From positions 1-64,000 of the forward strand of contig JBKQIF010000058.1 in the NCBI GenBank assembly GCA_052148435.1: a DNA stretch of 64,000 nucleotides, given 5' to 3'. A program made the translations under genes and the position numbers. The DNA comes from JBEKYD01 sp052148435 (lineage in GTDB: Bacteria; Acidobacteriota; Terriglobia; Bryobacterales; Bryobacteraceae). Below, in pieces: positions 20,786 to 27,732 of the stretch. A model generated the notes under the pieces. It did not search any database. It saw only the letters and a program-made list of their open reading frames with translations, and was not told where the DNA came from. The stretch's first letter is position 1. Each line of letters opens with the position of its first letter.

Positions 20786-21462
20786 AACGGCAACTTCCGT
20801 TTTCGCAGCAACCGCGCCAATTCGGCGCGCCCGCGATTGATTCGCGACTTCACCGTTCCTTCCGGGATATTTAACACCGTGGCGATTTCCCGGTACTCCA
20901 TTTCCTGCAGGTCCCGCAGAATTACGGCTTCCCTCAGGTCCGGCGAAAGCTTCTGCAAGGCCGCCTGCAGGATCTCGCTGGTTTCCCTGCCCGTCACCAG
21001 GCGGTCGGGCGGATCGGCCGCCCCGGCGCTCGCTTCCTCAATCCGCGGGAGTTGCTCCTCAATCGAATCCGTCACCCGCTCCTGGCGTGTCCGCCGGTAA
21101 TGATCGATGAGCAGATTGCGCGTCAGCCGCGCCAGCCAGGTCCCGAAAGATCCCTCCGCCGCGCGAAACGTTCTCAGCGTGCGAAACACCCGCAGGAAAA
21201 CCTCCTGCGTCAGGTCCTGCGCCTGCGCCCCACTTCCGGTGAAACGGTAGCACAGCCCATACACCCTCCGCGTGTGCTGCCGAATCAGTTCTTCCCAAGC
21301 GCCCTCGTCGCCGTTCAGGCACTTCGACACCAGTCCGAGATCCGTGCGCAAGATTCCGTCTGCCAAATTCCGCTCCTGGCGTACCGCCGCCAAGCCGGAA
21401 TTTGCATGCATTCCGTTGGCCTCGGTTGCGAAAACATCGAAAGCTAGCGTCGCGGTCGCCAT
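20782..21462 (-). CDS. RNA polymerase ECF-type sigma factor
   Basis: About 226 residues from the ATG at 21462; an in-frame TTG at 21480 and a later ATG at 21411 are alternatives. Region 2 is clear (WEELIRQHTRRVYGLCYRF, AQDLTQEVFLRVFRTL), and region 4 ends with LSPDLREAVILRDLQEMEYR and IPEGTVKSRINRGRAELARL, a helix-turn-helix for the -35 box. It belongs to the RpoE-like group. It is first in a five-gene operon with its anti-sigma factor and three membrane proteins, so it probably controls its own operon and envelope genes. Confidence 0.92.
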   Translation of the reverse strand: MATATLAFDVFATEANGMHANSGLAAVRQERNLADGILRTDLGLVSKCLNGDEGAWEELIRQHTRRVYGLCYRFTGSGAQAQDLTQEVFLRVFRTLRTFRAAEGSFGTWLARLTRNLLIDHYRRTRQERVTDSIEEQLPRIEEASAGAADPPDRLVTGRETSEILQAALQKLSPDLREAVILRDLQEMEYREIATVLNIPEGTVKSRINRGRAELARLLRKRKLPL

Positions 21463-21551
21463 GGCACTCGTTCTTTTCAACTAGAGAAACGAGGCTTTAT
21501 CATGATAGGTTCAATTTTTCCACCATAACAAGTGGTATCGGGAGGCTTTTC

Positions 21552-22592
21552 ATTCCGCAACGAAAGTGGATCTGGGCGGCGGTGCTCGGCGTCGGCGGCG
21601 CATTTCTGTTCTGGGCCCTGCGCCGGCAGCTCGCCAACCTGTCGTTCGATTGGAAGCTGGCTGGCGCCAGTCTCGCCCGTTTGCAGTGGCACTGGCTGGC
21701 GCTTTCCCTCCTGCCGATTTCGAGCACCTACATCGGTCGTGCCCTGCGCTGGCGGATCTTCTTGATGCCCCTCAAGCCAAAGCCTTCCTTCCGGAACTTG
21801 CTCTCCGCCACCGTCATCGGTTTCACCGCCATCACCCTGTTTGGCCGGCCCGGTGAATTCGTGCGCCCGTATCTAATTGCAATTAAAGAGAAAGTATCAA
21901 TTCCATCGCAAATCTCCGCTTGGGTCCTGGAGCGCGTATTCGATCTTCTGATGGCCACCCTGGTGTTCGGCTTGGCACTCGCCCGTTTGAACTCCGCGGG
22001 TCTGCGGCTCAGCAGCCGGCTGGCGTGGGTTTTGCAAGCGGGCGGACGCATGGCCACCATCGCAGGATTGGCAGTTTTGATACTACTGTTGTCGATGCGA
22101 CATTTGGCGGAGCCGCTCCGGCGGCGCCTTACTTCGGCTCTGGCCTTCCTCCCAAACCGCTACCATCAACGCATGGAGCGCCTCCTGATGGATCTGGTTG
22201 AAGGGGTCGAATCCACCCGCAGCGATCTTGCGCTCTTCCTGGTTTTTTTGTATTCCGTGCTCGAATGGGTGCTGATTGTCGTCTGCTACTGGTGCCTGGC
22301 AAAAGCCTTCGGTGGCATGCTACAGCTCTCTTTTGAGGAGGTTCTGATTTTTGCCGGGTTCGTTTCATTTGGTGCGGTCATCCAACTGCCCGGGATCGGA
22401 GGAGGAGCACAGGTGGTTGCGGTGATAGTCCTGACCGAGCTTTTTGGTGTCAAACTGGAAGTGGCCACTTCGTTCGCCATCTTCATCTGGGCTATTACGT
22501 TTTTTGTAGTAGTTCCGGTCGGGCTGATTATTTCGGTGAAGGAAGGACTCAGTTGGAGGAGTCTGCGGCGTTTAGGGCGTGAGCCGGTATAG
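21552..22592 (+). CDS. Lysylphosphatidylglycerol synthase-like (UPF0104) membrane protein
   Basis: About 346 residues with eight or so membrane helices. The family signature is present: LRWRIFL after helix 2, then TLFGRPGEFVRPYLIA, ERVFDLLMATLVF and GAVIQLPGIGGGAQVVA, as in the MprF flippase-like and AglD/UPF0104 proteins. They move or tether lipid-linked substrates; the substrate here is unknown. The start is odd. The open frame continues upstream to an ATG at 21402 inside the sigma gene, and no ATG, GTG or TTG lies where family members begin. A GGGAGG at 21540-21545 sits 6 bases before an in-frame ATT at 21552, which I take as the likely start. A GTG at 21582 is the standard alternative. 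Confidence 0.85.
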   Translation: MPQRKWIWAAVLGVGGAFLFWALRRQLANLSFDWKLAGASLARLQWHWLALSLLPISSTYIGRALRWRIFLMPLKPKPSFRNLLSATVIGFTAITLFGRPGEFVRPYLIAIKEKVSIPSQISAWVLERVFDLLMATLVFGLALARLNSAGLRLSSRLAWVLQAGGRMATIAGLAVLILLLSMRHLAEPLRRRLTSALAFLPNRYHQRMERLLMDLVEGVESTRSDLALFLVFLYSVLEWVLIVVCYWCLAKAFGGMLQLSFEEVLIFAGFVSFGAVIQLPGIGGGAQVVAVIVLTELFGVKLEVATSFAIFIWAITFFVVVPVGLIISVKEGLSWRSLRRLGREPV

Positions 22593-22604
22593 TGTGAGCC
22601 AAGT

Positions 22605-23075
22605 ATGAAATGCCCGTTTTGCGATCATCTTCATGACAAAGTGGTGGACTCCCGCGAGAGTAAGGAAGGCGATGCCATTCGCCGCCGGAGGGAGTGCCTA
22701 GCTTGCGAACGTCGATTTACTACATATGAAAGAATAGATGAAGTGCCGTACATGGTAATCAAGAAGGACGGCCGGAGGGAGAAGTTCGATCGTCAGAAAG
22801 TGCTGGGCGGTTTGTTGAAAGCATGCGAAAAACGACCTGTGAGCATGGCGCGGTTATCCGAACTGGTGAACCGGGTGGAGTCGAAAGTCAGCGACTCGCC
22901 GGATCGGGAGATATCTACTATAGATATAGGAGAATTTCTCATGGACTGCCTGCGCGAGTTGGACAAGATCGCCTACGTACGCTTCGCATCGGTGTACCGC
23001 GACTTTCAAGACGAGCAGGCGTTTTTCGATGAGCTGAAGACGCTGATGCGGCAGAAATTGCCCGAAGGCCGATAA
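22605..23075 (+). CDS. nrdR: Transcriptional repressor NrdR
   Basis: A 156-residue protein of normal length. It has the zinc ribbon (MKCPFC near the start and CLACERRFTTYERID) and an ATP-cone domain (VIKKDGRREKFDRQKVLGGL) with the C-terminal YVRFASVYRDFQD, all diagnostic of NrdR. It senses ATP/dATP and represses ribonucleotide reductase genes through NrdR boxes. It begins 12 bases after the upstream membrane-protein stop, so it may be cotranscribed. No ribonucleotide reductase gene is in the window. Confidence 0.97.
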   Translation: MKCPFCDHLHDKVVDSRESKEGDAIRRRRECLACERRFTTYERIDEVPYMVIKKDGRREKFDRQKVLGGLLKACEKRPVSMARLSELVNRVESKVSDSPDREISTIDIGEFLMDCLRELDKIAYVRFASVYRDFQDEQAFFDELKTLMRQKLPEGR

Positions 23076-23323
23076 GATCCATGAAGGGCGCCTGAAAATG
23101 CGCAGGCTGTCTGTAACCTATGCGGTTTGCGAACATCTCATACAATAGGGCTTAACAACGAGCGGGTACTGGTGTTATGATTGATCCGTTGAACCCTCTG
23201 GCGGAAAAGTCTTCCCGGCTAGCCGGGGCTTGGCCATCAAGTCGAGCACGATTCAGGTATATACCCCGTTTCCCAACATTCGGTGAGCTTTATTTGCTTT
23301 TTCCGTGGGGGAGGTGAGTCTTA
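23076..23323 (+). promoter_or_regulatory. Upstream region and long leader of the primary sigma factor gene
   Basis: No ORF fits this 248-base gap. A TACAAT at 23141-23146 could be a -10 box, which would leave a leader of about 170 bases before the GTG start at 23324. The leader holds a CCCGGCTAGCCGGG hairpin near 23214-23227 and ends with a strong GGGGGAGGTGAG ribosome site. A long structured leader may serve regulation; this is inference. Confidence 0.4.
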
Positions 23324-24856
23324 GTGGATCATTTTGAAGATCAGTTTCTGGCGGACAGTCCGGAAAATCTCGGTTTGAACTTCGAGGACGATGCGAAGTT
23401 TTTCGATGCTGAGGTCGCTCACGACGCCGACTTCCTGGCGCCGCAACAGCCCGTCGAGGAATCGATCTATACCGACGACCCGGTCCGCGTTTATCTACGC
23501 GAAATGGGTGCTGTTCCCCTGCTCACGCGTGAAGGCGAAGTCGATTTGGCGCGCCGTATGGAGCGCGGTAAATTGCGGATGCAAAAGGCAATTAGCCGCT
23601 CCGCCCTGGTGCAGGGAGTGGTGGTCGAGTTGGCCGAGCAACTGAAAAAGAATGCCATTGAGTTGGAAAGCCTGGTCGATCTCGGCGATGTCGAGGAAGG
23701 TTCCCCCGCCGATCTGCAAGTGCGCGAGGAATCGCACGGCCGATTCAGCGACGTGATTGTATTGCACAAGAAACTGCAACAGCTTGAACTGAAGGTGGAA
23801 GCCACCCCGGTGGCCAACAAGCGCCCGCGCAAGCGGCTTTGCGCCAAATTGAACCGTGCCAAGGTAGAGACTTCCCTCGCAATTCGCCGTTGCCCATTCA
23901 AGGTAAACAAATGGAAGGAGTTCTCGCGGGAGATCGAACGCGCCGTTGAGGAAATCAGCCATCTGGACGGCGAAATCAGGAAGCTCGAAACCCGCAATAA
24001 TCCCGCTAACCTGGTTCGCCTCCGCGAAATCAAGCGCGAAATTCGTCGGCGAGAGCAGGCGGCTGGCGCCAGTCTCCCCGAACTTCGCCATAGCTTGACC
24101 GTAATCCGTCACGGCGAAGCCGAAGCCGAGCGTGCCAAGAAAGATCTGGTGGAGGCTAACCTCCGCCTTGTGGTTTCGGTCGCCAAGAAGTACGTAAATC
24201 GCGGACTTCACCTCCTCGATCTCATCCAGGAAGGCAATATCGGCCTCATGCGTGCGGCCGACAAGTTCGAATATCGGCGCGGCTACAAGTTTTCTACGTA
24301 CGCTACGTGGTGGATTCGCCAAGCCATTACGCGGGCCATCGCGGACCAGTCTCGCACTATCCGAATCCCGGTCCACATGAACGAGAGCATGAACAAGTTC
24401 CTCCGCGCCACTCGTGAGCTGGAGAAGGAATTGGGCCGTACTCCTACAAATGAAGAAATAGGACGGCGCATGGATATCCCGGTGGAAAAGGTACAGAAAC
24501 TCAAAACCATCTCCCGAGATCCGGTATCGCTGGAAACTCCGGTTGGCCGCGATGGCGAGTCCGCGCTGGGCGATTTGATCGAAGACCGCTGGGTAGGCTC
24601 GCCGGTGGATGCGGTGATTGAGTCCAACGTCCGCGATGAGACCGCGGGCATCCTGAAAACTCTCTCTCCCAAAGAGGAGAAGGTGATTCGGATGCGCTTC
24701 GGCATTGGTTGCGAGCGCGAGCATACGCTGGAAGAAATCGGCCAGGAATTCGACGTGACGCGCGAGCGGATTCGCCAGATCGAAGCCAAAGCGCTGCGCC
24801 AGTTGAGAGCGCCCGAGCGGGCTCGCCGGCTTCGGGCCCTGATGGCGGCCAGATAG
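23324..24856 (+). CDS. rpoD: Primary RNA polymerase sigma factor, sigma-70 group
   Basis: A 510-residue protein with GTG start and a strong upstream GGGGGAGG. Region 1.2 (DPVRVYLREMGAVPLLTREGE) is followed by a non-conserved segment of about 200 residues. Regions 2.1-2.4 (VSVAKKYVNRGLHLLDLIQE, YKFSTYATWWIRQAITRAI) recognise and melt the -10 box, region 3 (LGRTPTNEEIGRRM) follows, and region 4.2 is EEIGQEFDVTRERIRQIEAK. Region 1.1 is not evident, so the N-terminus is short. Such full region 2-4 conservation with the RpoD hallmark sequence indicates the housekeeping sigma rather than an alternative one. A strong terminator follows. Confidence 0.93.
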   Translation: MDHFEDQFLADSPENLGLNFEDDAKFFDAEVAHDADFLAPQQPVEESIYTDDPVRVYLREMGAVPLLTREGEVDLARRMERGKLRMQKAISRSALVQGVVVELAEQLKKNAIELESLVDLGDVEEGSPADLQVREESHGRFSDVIVLHKKLQQLELKVEATPVANKRPRKRLCAKLNRAKVETSLAIRRCPFKVNKWKEFSREIERAVEEISHLDGEIRKLETRNNPANLVRLREIKREIRRREQAAGASLPELRHSLTVIRHGEAEAERAKKDLVEANLRLVVSVAKKYVNRGLHLLDLIQEGNIGLMRAADKFEYRRGYKFSTYATWWIRQAITRAIADQSRTIRIPVHMNESMNKFLRATRELEKELGRTPTNEEIGRRMDIPVEKVQKLKTISRDPVSLETPVGRDGESALGDLIEDRWVGSPVDAVIESNVRDETAGILKTLSPKEEKVIRMRFGIGCEREHTLEEIGQEFDVTRERIRQIEAKALRQLRAPERARRLRALMAAR

Positions 24857-24899
24857 ATTTTGCTGTTGACGTTTGCGAGGTAAGCCATTACTCCTCCTA

Positions 24900-24941
24900 A
24901 GCCGGAGGGATTCCCACGGGAAATCTCTCCGGCTTTCTTTT
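24900..24941 (+). terminator. Intrinsic terminator after rpoD
   Basis: AGCCGGAG (24900-24907) pairs with CTCCGGCT (24927-24934) and is followed by TTCTTTTT. This hairpin with a T tract ends the rpoD transcript before the lepB promoter. Confidence 0.85.
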
Positions 24942-24967
24942 TGGGTCGGCCATTTCCGGTGTGCTGG

Positions 24968-24973
24968 TATAAT
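24968..24973 (+). promoter_or_regulatory. -10 element (TATAAT) upstream of lepB
   Basis: A consensus TATAAT lies 23 bases before the lepB start and just after the rpoD terminator. No good -35 box at 17 bases is seen. Confidence 0.5.
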
Positions 24974-24996
24974 CGACACCAGGGATCCAATTAGGG

Positions 24997-25608
24997 ATGG
25001 AGCAAAATCAGATCCCGCCTCAGCCTCTACCCACGCCTCCTGCCGAGCGCCCGAAACGTTGGGTCCGAACCGGTTTCGTCAACGCTGCTTCGTGGCTCCG
25101 CGATCTGGTCTTTTCGGTGCTGATCGCCATCGTCCTCATCGTCTTCATTTACCAGCCCGTGAAAGTGGAAGGCACCAGCATGGAACCGGCCCTTGCCGAC
25201 CAGGAGCGCATCTTCATCAACAAGTTCACCTACTGGTTCGGGTTGGGGAAGATTCAGCGTGGCGACACGGTCGTCTTCTGGTACCCGCTCGACCGCACCA
25301 AGTCCTACATCAAGCGCGTGATCGCCGTTCCGGGCGATTGGGTGCGCATCGTATCCGGCGAAGTATACGTCAACGACAAAGCCCTGGCGGAGGATTATGT
25401 TCCCCCCGATTCACGCGACCGCGTTTCCTGGCCGCTGAGCGCGACGCCGGTGGATCGCCAGGTGCCGCCAAACGAATACTTCGTGCTCGGCGATCATCGC
25501 TCGCAATCGAGCGACAGCCGCGCTTGGGGCTATGTTCCGGCCGAAAATATCTACGGCAAGGCGGTTTTCGTGTACTGGCCGCTGGACCGGATCGGCCGCC
25601 TGCGGTGA
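24997..25608 (+). CDS. lepB: Signal peptidase I
   Basis: A 203-residue protein with a Pro-rich cytosolic start, one membrane helix (VFSVLIAIVLIVFIYQPV) and the family boxes: VEGTSMEPAL with the catalytic Ser, then SYIKRVIAVPGDWV with the catalytic Lys, and YFVLGDHRSQSSDSRAWGYV (box E). It removes signal peptides from secreted proteins at the periplasmic face of the membrane. It has its own promoter-like TATAAT and is followed by a large inverted repeat at 25624-25697 separating it from the convergent DUF2905 gene. Confidence 0.97.
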   Translation: MEQNQIPPQPLPTPPAERPKRWVRTGFVNAASWLRDLVFSVLIAIVLIVFIYQPVKVEGTSMEPALADQERIFINKFTYWFGLGKIQRGDTVVFWYPLDRTKSYIKRVIAVPGDWVRIVSGEVYVNDKALAEDYVPPDSRDRVSWPLSATPVDRQVPPNEYFVLGDHRSQSSDSRAWGYVPAENIYGKAVFVYWPLDRIGRLR

Positions 25609-25623
25609 AAAATCAAATTCAAG

Positions 25624-25697
25624 CCGCAGATGAACACAGATAAACACGGATAAACCCTTTAATTTGTTTATCTGAGTTCATCCGTGTTCATCTGTGG
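25624..25697. repeat. Long imperfect inverted repeat (AGATGAACACAGATAAAC type)
   Basis: The left arm 25624-25655 (with CAGATGAACACAGATAAAC) pairs with the right arm 25666-25697 (with GTTCATCCGTGTTCATCTG) around an AT-rich loop. It lies between two convergent genes, where it can form a strong hairpin in either transcript. The same kind of sequence is known as a dispersed intergenic element in several bacterial phyla. Confidence 0.8.
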
Positions 25698-25744
25698 CCA
25701 AATTTCTTCACTTCTTCTTTGGTCGTGGCTGGAAACTTGCCCCC

Positions 25745-25957
25745 TCACTTCCGAAACAGCCACATCGCCACCGACAGAACCACGCTGATCAAAATGCAGG
25801 TGGTGAGCGGGAAGTAGAAACTCGAACCGCGGCCCTGAATGCGGATGTCGCCCGGCAGGTGCCCCAAGCGTAGCGGTAACTTGCCGAGCAGGCTCACCAA
25901 CACGCCGGCCGCCACCAGAATCAAGCCCAGAACGATCAATGCACGCCCTGCCGGCAT
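25745..25957 (-). CDS. DUF2905 family small membrane protein
   Basis: A 70-residue protein with two membrane helices around the conserved GKLPLRLGHLPGDIRI loop, which defines DUF2905. Function unknown. Its ATG directly abuts the stop of the xylulokinase gene (25958), so translation is coupled. A GRGSSFYFPLTTC segment in the second half is also typical. Confidence 0.85.
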   Translation of the reverse strand: MPAGRALIVLGLILVAAGVLVSLLGKLPLRLGHLPGDIRIQGRGSSFYFPLTTCILISVVLSVAMWLFRK

Positions 25958-27448
25958 TTACAACTCCGCCATCTCAGCGTACAGCGGCCGAAGCGCCGGA
26001 TACAAAGCGCGGTAGACGGAGTGGGCTTTCCGGTAATAGCGGGCATCTTCCGCCTCGGGCGCAACCGATTCGGTTTCGCGAATCGTGGCGGCGCAGGCCT
26101 CTTCCACCGAACCGTACGCCCCCGTGCCGGCCAGCGCCAGCAGTGCCGCGCCGTAGGCCGAACCTTCCTGGTTTTCGAGCGTCACCACGCGTTTGTCGAG
26201 AATGCCCGCCAGAACGCCGCGCCAGAACGGGCTTCTGGCGCCGCCGCCCGAAACGCGCACCGAGTTCACTTCCACGCCCAGTTCCTCGATGATGTCGAGG
26301 CAATCCCGCTGGCTGTAGGACACGCCCTCGATCACGGCGCGAATCAAATCGGCGCGGGTGTGGCTGTTGGTGAGGCCGATCCAGCCGCCGCGCGCCGTAG
26401 CGTCCAGGTGCGGCGTGCGTTCACCCATCAAATACGGCAGCCAGAACAGACCCTGCGCGCCGCGCGGGCTGGTGGCCGCTTCGGCAGTCAGTGCGTCGTA
26501 GCTTTCCCCGGCCGCCAGCCGGTTGCGAAACCACTGCAGGCTCAGCCCGGCGCCCTGCGTCACGCCCATGACGTGCCATTTGCCGCGGACCGCGTGGCAG
26601 AACGTGTGCACGCGCCCGGCGGCGTCGTAGGCCACCTTTTCCATGTGCGCGAACACCACGCCGGATGTGCCCAGCGTGCAGGAAACGATTCCCGGATGCA
26701 CGATGCCGTTGCCCACCGCGCTGGCCGCCTGGTCGCCGCCGCCGCCCACCACCGGCGTACCGGCCTTCAGCCCCGTCAGTTCCGCCGCTTCGGCGCCGAC
26801 CACGCCGGTGATCTCGCTCGATTCGTAGCAGCGCGGCAGAATGGCGTTGTCGAGCCCCAGGCCGTCCGTCATTTCGCGCGACCAGCGCCGATGAACCACG
26901 TCGAACAACGCCGTGCCGGAAGCGTCCGATACCTCGGTCGCGTATTCGCCGGTAAGCTGCAAACGCACGTAGTCCTTGGGAAGCAGCACATGGCGCACGC
27001 GCGCGAAGTTTTCCGGCTCGTGGTCGCGCACCCACAGCAGCTTGGGCAGGGTGAATCCGGTCAGCACGGGGTTGGCGATGTAGCGCAGAATGTTCTCGCG
27101 GCCCAGCCGGGCATTCACCGCATCCACCTGCGCCTGGGAGCGCTGATCGCACCAGATCAGCGCGGGCCGGATGACACGGCCGCCGTCATCGAGAGTCACC
27201 AGCCCGTGCATCTGTCCCGACAGGCCGATGCCGCCAATGGCCTCGCCCGCCACGCCCGCTTCCGCCAGCGCGCCGCGAATGGCCTCCTTCGCCGCGTCCC
27301 ACCAGTTTTCCGGGCGCTGTTCGGCCCATAACGGCCGCTCCATCTTCATTTCTTCATGCGCGGCGGTCCGGCTGCCGCGAACCACGCCGCGCTCGTCCAC
27401 CACCAGCGCGCGCGACCCACCGGTGCCAATATCGATTCCCAGCCACAT
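25958..27448 (-). CDS. xylB: Xylulokinase
   Basis: A 496-residue FGGY-family sugar kinase. GIDIGTGGSRALVVD is the phosphate-binding start, SGQMHGLVTLDD is the xylulokinase signature, WCDQRSQAQVD carries the substrate Asp, and SCTLGTSGVVFAH plus RVSGGGARSPFWRGVLAGIL are the second-domain ATPase motifs. It phosphorylates D-xylulose to feed the pentose phosphate route. No xylose isomerase is beside it. It is transcribed with the downstream DUF2905 gene, with zero spacing between stop and start. Confidence 0.93.
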   Translation of the reverse strand: MWLGIDIGTGGSRALVVDERGVVRGSRTAAHEEMKMERPLWAEQRPENWWDAAKEAIRGALAEAGVAGEAIGGIGLSGQMHGLVTLDDGGRVIRPALIWCDQRSQAQVDAVNARLGRENILRYIANPVLTGFTLPKLLWVRDHEPENFARVRHVLLPKDYVRLQLTGEYATEVSDASGTALFDVVHRRWSREMTDGLGLDNAILPRCYESSEITGVVGAEAAELTGLKAGTPVVGGGGDQAASAVGNGIVHPGIVSCTLGTSGVVFAHMEKVAYDAAGRVHTFCHAVRGKWHVMGVTQGAGLSLQWFRNRLAAGESYDALTAEAATSPRGAQGLFWLPYLMGERTPHLDATARGGWIGLTNSHTRADLIRAVIEGVSYSQRDCLDIIEELGVEVNSVRVSGGGARSPFWRGVLAGILDKRVVTLENQEGSAYGAALLALAGTGAYGSVEEACAATIRETESVAPEAEDARYYRKAHSVYRALYPALRPLYAEMAEL

Positions 27449-27488
27449 AGACCCCTATCGTAGCTGATAGCCCCGGAGGAGCAGGTGT

Positions 27489-27704
27489 TCAATTCGCCGC
27501 CTTGAGATCCTGTCGCCGGAGGACCGCATGGTGCGGATGCAGAGGAAGCTCGAAGACTACTATACGATGGGCTGCCGGCATGTGTGGGTGCTGGACCCGC
27601 GCGCGAAGAAAGCCTGTCGCTACGACGGAACGGCCGTGGCGGAGGTACCAGGCAGTTTGGCCGCCGGCGACCTGACGCTTCCGCTGGAAAAGCTATTCGG
27701 GTAG
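27489..27704 (+). pseudogene. C-terminal remnant of a Uma2-family endonuclease
   Basis: This frame reads EILSPEDRMVRMQRKLEDYY, then GCRHVWVLDPRAKK and ends at TAG 27702-27704. The LSPEDR...K..DY...G..HVWVLDP pattern is the second half of the Uma2/DUF820 restriction-like nuclease domain. The upstream half (ExD part and N-terminus) is missing: the frame is lost within 15 bases of the xylB promoter region. An ATG at 27528 would give only 58 residues. I regard it as decayed. Confidence 0.6.
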
Positions 27705-27732
27705 GCGGAAGCGGTCAGGCTATCGCGCAGCC

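Noticed and set aside
23160..23280. 6S RNA or other housekeeping ncRNA upstream of rpoD
   Set aside because: One short palindrome only; no long interrupted stem could be traced by eye.
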